A stretch of DNA of 38,368 nt from Hyphomicrobiales bacterium (lineage in GTDB: Bacteria; Pseudomonadota; Alphaproteobacteria; Rhizobiales; Ancalomicrobiaceae): contig JAJTBO010000028.1 of the NCBI GenBank assembly GCA_021286855.1, forward strand, positions 1-38,368. Reading direction: 5' to 3'. A program made the position numbers and the translations under genes. The notes beneath the pieces are model-generated. The model worked only from the letters and a program-made list of their open reading frames with translations. It had not been told where the DNA came from and did not search any database. Positions 34,636-38,368 of this stretch are shown here, in pieces. Position 1 is the first letter of the stretch. Each line of letters starts with the position of its first letter.

Positions 34636-35949
34636 ATGCAGCCGCTGATCCGCGAAATCGCCGATCTGAGCGCCACGACCACCTTCGGGCGGGTGGTGGC
34701 GGTGCGCGGTCTGATGATCGAAGTGGCCGGTCCGGTCCACGAGATGAGCGTCGGATCGCGTCTGGCGATCGAGGCGGCGTCGGGACGGGCGGTGCCGGCC
34801 GAGGTGGTCGGCTTCGAGGGCGATCGGGCGCTGTGCCTGCCGTTCGGGGCGTTGGAGGGCGTGCGGATGGGCTGCCGGGCGGTGGTCAAGGCGGCGGACG
34901 GATCGCTCCGGCCCTCGGACGCCTGGCTCGGGCGGGTGATCAACGCGCTCGGCGAACCGCTCGACGGCAAGGGGCCGCTGGTCCAGGGGGCGGTCGCCCG
35001 CCATCTGAGATCGCCGCCGCCGCCGGCCGGGGAGCGGACGCGGGTCGGCGAACCGCTCGATCTCGGGGTCCGGGCGCTCAACACCTTCGTGACCTGTTGT
35101 CGCGGCCAGCGCATGGGCATCTTCGCCGGCTCCGGCGTCGGCAAATCGGTGCTCCTGTCGATGCTCGCTCGCTACACCTCGACCGACGTCGCGGTGATCG
35201 GGCTCGTCGGCGAGCGCGGCCGCGAGGTGCAGGAGTTCATCGAGGACGATCTCGGCGAGGACGGGCTCGCCCGTTCGGTCGTGGTGGTGGCGACGTCGGA
35301 CGAACCGGCGCTGATGCGGCGGCAGGCGGCCTACGTCACCTTCGCGGTCGCGGAACACTTCCGCGACGAGGGGCGCGACGTCCTGTGCATGATGGACTCG
35401 GTGACGCGCTTCGCGATGGCGCAGCGTGAGATCGGCCTGGCGGTCGGCGAGCCGCCGGCTTCGAAGGGTTATACGCCGACGGTCTTCACCGAACTGCCGC
35501 GGCTCCTGGAGCGGGCGGGACCCGGGCGGGTCGGCGAGGGGTCGATCACCGGGCTGTTCACGGTGCTGGTCGAAGGCGACAACCACAACGAACCGGTCGC
35601 CGACGCGGTGCGCGGCATTCTCGACGGCCATATCGTGATGGAGCGGCAGATCGCCGAGCGGGGCCGCTATCCGGCGATCAACGTGTTGAAGAGCGTGTCG
35701 CGGACGATGCCGCGGGCGATCCCGGAGCCGCGGCGGCCGCTCCTGACCGAGGCGAAGCGGTTGATGGCGACCTACGCCGACATGGAGGAGCTGATCCGGC
35801 TCGGCGCCTATCGGCGCGGCTCCAGTCCGGAGGTCGACCGGGCGATCGAGCTGAACCCGGCCTTCGAGGCATTTCTGCAACAGGGGAAGACGGAATCGAC
35901 GTCGCTCGGGGAGGGTTACGACCGGCTCGCGGCGATTCTGGCTTCCTGA
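34636..35949 (+). CDS. fliI: Flagellum-specific ATPase FliI
   Basis: 437 residues, typical FliI length. The start at 34636 ([11 protein letters not shown]) is preferred; an upstream in-frame ATG at 34564 would read through the CtrA box. Walker A is AGSGVGKS (about 164-171), and Walker B-like [20 protein letters not shown] and [14 protein letters not shown] follow, with [14 protein letters not shown] as in the F1-beta/FliI family. FliI energises flagellar type III export in the cytoplasm with FliH and FliJ. It is divergent from ctrA and followed 68 bases later by fliJ, so the two are probably co-transcribed. Confidence 0.95.
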   Translation: MQPLIREIADLSATTTFGRVVAVRGLMIEVAGPVHEMSVGSRLAIEAASGRAVPAEVVGFEGDRALCLPFGALEGVRMGCRAVVKAADGSLRPSDAWLGRVINALGEPLDGKGPLVQGAVARHLRSPPPPAGERTRVGEPLDLGVRALNTFVTCCRGQRMGIFAGSGVGKSVLLSMLARYTSTDVAVIGLVGERGREVQEFIEDDLGEDGLARSVVVVATSDEPALMRRQAAYVTFAVAEHFRDEGRDVLCMMDSVTRFAMAQREIGLAVGEPPASKGYTPTVFTELPRLLERAGPGRVGEGSITGLFTVLVEGDNHNEPVADAVRGILDGHIVMERQIAERGRYPAINVLKSVSRTMPRAIPEPRRPLLTEAKRLMATYADMEELIRLGAYRRGSSPEVDRAIELNPAFEAFLQQGKTESTSLGEGYDRLAAILAS

Positions 35950-36017
35950 CGGAAAAGACTCACGTTTTGGCAACCGTCTGCGAATAGCCTCGGCTTCGAT
36001 ACGGGGGAGTGCCGAGT

Positions 36018-36431
36018 ATGAAGTCCCGAGACAGTCTCATTCGTCTGAAGCGGTTCCAGGTCGACGAGAAGCGTCGTCAGGTGGCGCAGATCGAGATGAT
36101 GATCGCCGATTTTCAGCGGATGATCTCGGATCTCGACGATCAGATCGTCGCCGAGCAGAACCGCGTCGGCATTCACGACCTCGCCCATTTCGCCTATCCG
36201 ACCTTCGCCAAGGCGGCGATCCAGCGGCGCGAAAACCTCAAGGTCTCGGTCAAGGACCTGGAGGACAAGATGGAGCAGGCGCGCGACGAGTTGAGCGCCG
36301 CGGTCGAGGATCTGAAGAAGATCGAATTGATCGAGGAGCGCGATCAGGCCCGCGACCGCGCCGAGAAAGACGTGCGCGAGCAGGACGCCCTCGACGAGAT
36401 GGCGTCGCGCCGTCACGCCTTCGGACGCTGA
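36018..36431 (+). CDS. fliJ: Flagellar export protein FliJ
   Basis: 137 residues, almost entirely coiled coil (KSRDSLIRLKRFQVDEKRRQVAQIE and DLEDKMEQARDELSAAVEDLKKIE in outline). This is the expected form of FliJ, the stalk-like partner of the FliI ATPase that engages FlhA. The ATG at 36018 is chosen because GGGGGAG sits 8 bases upstream; a GTG at 36009 would be too close to it. FliJ is poorly conserved, so the name rests on size, coiled coil and position directly after fliI. Confidence 0.85.
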   Translation: MKSRDSLIRLKRFQVDEKRRQVAQIEMMIADFQRMISDLDDQIVAEQNRVGIHDLAHFAYPTFAKAAIQRRENLKVSVKDLEDKMEQARDELSAAVEDLKKIELIEERDQARDRAEKDVREQDALDEMASRRHAFGR

Positions 36432-36482
36432 AATCCCACCGGCGGGGGACGCCGGACCCTCCTGAGACGATGGACGACGACT

Positions 36483-36507
36483 GGCCGCCTTCGGGCGGCC
36501 TTCTTCG
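36483..36507 (+). terminator. Intrinsic terminator after fliJ
   Basis: GGCCGCC and GGCGGCC form a perfect 7-bp stem around a TTCG tetraloop, followed by TTCTTCGT. It ends the fliI-fliJ transcript before the convergent acetyltransferase gene. Confidence 0.75.
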
Positions 36508-36516
36508 TCTCCGCCC

Positions 36517-37152
36517 TCACGGCTCGATCAGGGGCACGTGGGGCGCGCAGTCGCGCGGCAGCGCGCCGCTCAGGCGCGGGTCGGGGGTGAGCTCGATGCC
36601 GCTGGCCACCGGCGTGAAGCCCGACCGGCGATAGAAGGCGAGGGCGCCGGGGTGGTCGAAGTGGCAGGTGTGAACCGTGACCTTATCGGGCGCGCCGGCC
36701 CAGGCCTCGGCGAGCGCCCGGTCCATCAGCCAACGGCCGAGGCCGGACCCGACCGCGTCGGGCACGAGACCGAAATAGGCGAGCTCGACCTCGCCCGCCG
36801 TGCGTCCGTCGAGTTCGACGAAGCCGAGGTCGCGCCCCTTCCGGACGACGGCGCGGCACCACACCGCCGGATCGCCGAGAATCGCGGCGAGATCCTCATC
36901 GGACATGGCGGTGCGGCCGAACCACAGCCAGGGCTCGCCGACGGCGGCGAAGAGGCGGCGGTATCGGGCGAGATCGCTCGCGCCGATCGGCTCCAGCGTC
37001 ACGCCGGAGGGCGTGGGGCGCGTCGTCGCGGCGGGCGGCGCGCGCATTTCCAGCCAAGTGACGGCGGTGACGATCCAACCCGGCGGCACGCGGCCGTAAC
37101 CGGGAGCAGGAAAAGCGAGGGACGTGTCGGCGATCGGCGCGGGGCTCACCAT
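36517..37152 (-). CDS. GNAT family N-acetyltransferase
   Basis: 211 residues. The N-terminal part contains IVTAVTWLEMRAPP, a segment I recall in a widespread alphaproteobacterial GNAT family, so the longer start at 37152 is used although the ribosome site is weak; M36 at 37047 is an alternative. The GNAT fold is visible: DLGFVELDG, AYFGLVPDAVGSGLGRWLMD (acetyl-CoA binding loop, Q/R-x-x-G-x-G/A form), and HPGALAFYRRSGFTPV. It would acetylate a small molecule or a protein amine, target unknown. Its start overlaps the stop of the MipA-like gene by 7 bases, so the two are likely co-translated. Confidence 0.85.
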   Translation of the reverse strand: MVSPAPIADTSLAFPAPGYGRVPPGWIVTAVTWLEMRAPPAATTRPTPSGVTLEPIGASDLARYRRLFAAVGEPWLWFGRTAMSDEDLAAILGDPAVWCRAVVRKGRDLGFVELDGRTAGEVELAYFGLVPDAVGSGLGRWLMDRALAEAWAGAPDKVTVHTCHFDHPGALAFYRRSGFTPVASGIELTPDPRLSGALPRDCAPHVPLIEP

Positions 37153-37907
37153 GCGTCGACGCCGAAACGCCAGGCGACGCCGAGGCCGACCGAGAACTGG
37201 TCGCGCGCGCCTTCGGCCTTCATCACCGGCGAATTGGCGATCTTGTCGGCGAGGCGGGTCCAGCCGGCCTCGGCCTTGACGAACCAGCGCGGGTCGATGT
37301 CCCAGGTGGCGACGGCGCCGAGGCCGACGCCGCGATAGCCCGCGCCGGGATCGTAGGCGGCGACGCCGCTCGAGGCCGCGGCGGCGGCGGAGACGCCGTA
37401 GTAGGTCCGCATGTAGTCGGCCGAGGCGAAGGACAGGCGCGGGCCGGCGGCGAGCGTCAGCTTGTCGATCGGATGGACGATGCCGTCGAGGCCGAGCTCG
37501 GCGATCTGGCCGTGATGGCCGCCCATGCCCTGGCGGGCCGTCACGAAGGCGCGGAAGTTGGTGTCGGTATAGTCGACGGTCAGACCGGCCTCGAAAGCCT
37601 GGGGCACGTCGGGAAGGCCATTGAGCGGCGATCCGGCGCCGAAGGAGCGCTTCGAGAGATACCGGAAGCTCGGGGCGAGGCCGAAGCCGGTGTCGGACGA
37701 CGGCGCGCCGGTCAGCGGCGAGCGCAGGAACTTGAGGCCGATGATCGGCATCGGCGAGACGACGGCCTTCTTCGAGCCGTCCCAATCGGGCGAGACGCGG
37801 ACGCCGCCGCCGAGCGTCACGACGAGGTCGTCGCCGGGGGCGGTCTGCGCCGCGGCGGGGGCGGCGAGGGCGGAGGCGGCGGCGAGGGCGAGAAGAAGGC
37901 GGCGCAT
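37146..37907 (-). CDS. MipA/OmpV family outer-membrane protein
   Basis: 253 residues with a signal peptide (about 1-20, MRRLLLALAAASALAAPAAA, cleavage before QTAP). The mature protein is a small beta-barrel: alternating strands, the family start DLVVTLGGGVRVSPDWDGS, VSPMPIIGLKFLR, and the C-terminal FSVGLGVAWRF, followed by a short GVDAW tail. MipA in E. coli scaffolds murein hydrolase and synthase; OmpV relatives are outer-membrane proteins, and the role here is not certain. The start at 37907 has no strong ribosome site. It lies 120 bases downstream of flhA and may be in the same transcript. Confidence 0.85.
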   Translation of the reverse strand: MRRLLLALAAASALAAPAAAQTAPGDDLVVTLGGGVRVSPDWDGSKKAVVSPMPIIGLKFLRSPLTGAPSSDTGFGLAPSFRYLSKRSFGAGSPLNGLPDVPQAFEAGLTVDYTDTNFRAFVTARQGMGGHHGQIAELGLDGIVHPIDKLTLAAGPRLSFASADYMRTYYGVSAAAAASSGVAAYDPGAGYRGVGLGAVATWDIDPRWFVKAEAGWTRLADKIANSPVMKAEGARDQFSVGLGVAWRFGVDAW

Positions 37908-38027
37908 GTGGTGTCTCGATCGTCGTGCGGCCGGCGGGAGGCGGCCGTCGTCATCATCATGAGGCCGCATGGTTGACCGTTCGTGACCGCGCGTCGAGTG
38001 CCGATCGGCCACAACGGGAAAGGAACG

Positions 38028-38368
38028 TCACACCGCCCCCACCGTCTTCAGTCGAATGCGCGGGTGGACCTCGGCCTGGCTCATCACCACGGTGTGCGGA
38101 CGGAAGCGGTCGACGATGGCGCGGACATGGGTGCGGATGCCGGGCGAGGTCAGGAGCACCGGGATCTCGCCGACCCGGGCGGCGGCCTCGAAGCCGTCGC
38201 GCACCGCGTTGACGAAGTCGCCGAGCTTGGAGGGGGCCATGGCGAGCGACTTCTGCTCGCCGTCGCCGACGAGGCTCTCGGCGAAGGCGACCTCCCAGGC
38301 CGGCGACAGCGACAGGATCGGCAGATAGCCCATCGGCGACAGGTTGGCGGCGGAGATCTGGCGGGCGA
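38028..38368 (-). CDS. flhA: Flagellar export gate protein FlhA, C-terminal fragment (5' end outside window)
   Basis: The last 113 residues of a protein that runs off the right edge. ARQISAANLSPMGYLPILSL, then SPAWE, MAPSKLGDFVNAVRDGF, PVLLTSPGIRTHVRAIVDRF and HTVVMSQAEVHPRIRLKTVG match the conserved C-terminal cytoplasmic domain of FlhA. FlhA forms the nonameric ring of the flagellar type III export gate, which docks FliI, FliJ and chaperones. It is on the strand opposite to fliI-fliJ, about 1.6 kb away. Confidence 0.93.
   Translation of the reverse strand, partial: ARQISAANLSPMGYLPILSLSPAWEVAFAESLVGDGEQKSLAMAPSKLGDFVNAVRDGFEAAARVGEIPVLLTSPGIRTHVRAIVDRFRPHTVVMSQAEVHPRIRLKTVGAV

Overview
The window is high-GC DNA from an alphaproteobacterium, most likely of the order Hyphomicrobiales (Rhizobiales). 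The evidence is ctrA divergent from fliI, a ChpT phosphotransferase, a PdhS-type cell-cycle kinase, a DUF1134/EipA protein, small phasins, TTAA-N7-TTAA CtrA boxes and a tRNA-His of the alphaproteobacterial type without G-1. I cannot name the genus. I see no insertion sequence, integrase, prophage or CRISPR array.

Layout. 1-1322: end of a polyamine-type ABC transporter operon (two permeases) and a cupin. 1327-4220: AsmA-like protein and a threonine dehydratase-like PLP enzyme, both on the minus strand, with a striking tandem dyad operator upstream of the enzyme (4300-4352). 4363-8244: a very large PAS histidine kinase of the PdhS type, with a CtrA box in its promoter. 8701-10115: two phasin genes sharing a TGC-rich upstream motif. 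10288-10364: tRNA-His, followed by an AT-rich stretch and a chemoreceptor gene. 12843-15680: a large secreted Cys-rich protein of unknown function. 15762-21332: a complete dipeptide/oligopeptide ABC transporter (binding protein, two permeases, two ATPases). 21619-24337: a YHS-domain protein, an EipA homologue and a membrane-anchored coiled-coil protein. 24540-25934: an aldehyde dehydrogenase. 26052-38368: the cell-cycle, chemotaxis and motility block, with chpT, cheA-cheW-cheY-cheB-cheR, a small secreted protein, ctrA, fliI-fliJ, a GNAT acetyltransferase, a MipA-like porin and the 3' end of flhA.

How the genes fit together. Three parts of the alphaproteobacterial CtrA phosphorelay are here: the PdhS-like kinase (which in known systems acts on DivK), ChpT (passes phosphate from CckA to CtrA) and CtrA itself. 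Flagellar export (fliI, fliJ, flhA) and chemotaxis (che operon, chemoreceptor) genes, typical CtrA-dependent outputs, sit beside them. CtrA sites lie upstream of the kinase (8379), ctrA (34350, minus strand) and fliI (34577). Six GANTC sites, the CcrM methylation sequence, crowd the ctrA/fliI intergenic region. The sequence therefore suggests a feedback circuit in which CtrA controls itself, an upstream kinase and its flagellar targets. The least understood items are the Cys-rich secreted protein, the small secreted protein between cheR and ctrA, the coiled-coil protein next to eipA, the tandem CCAATA-N10-TATTGG operator, and a possible structured RNA in the AT-rich stretch after tRNA-His.
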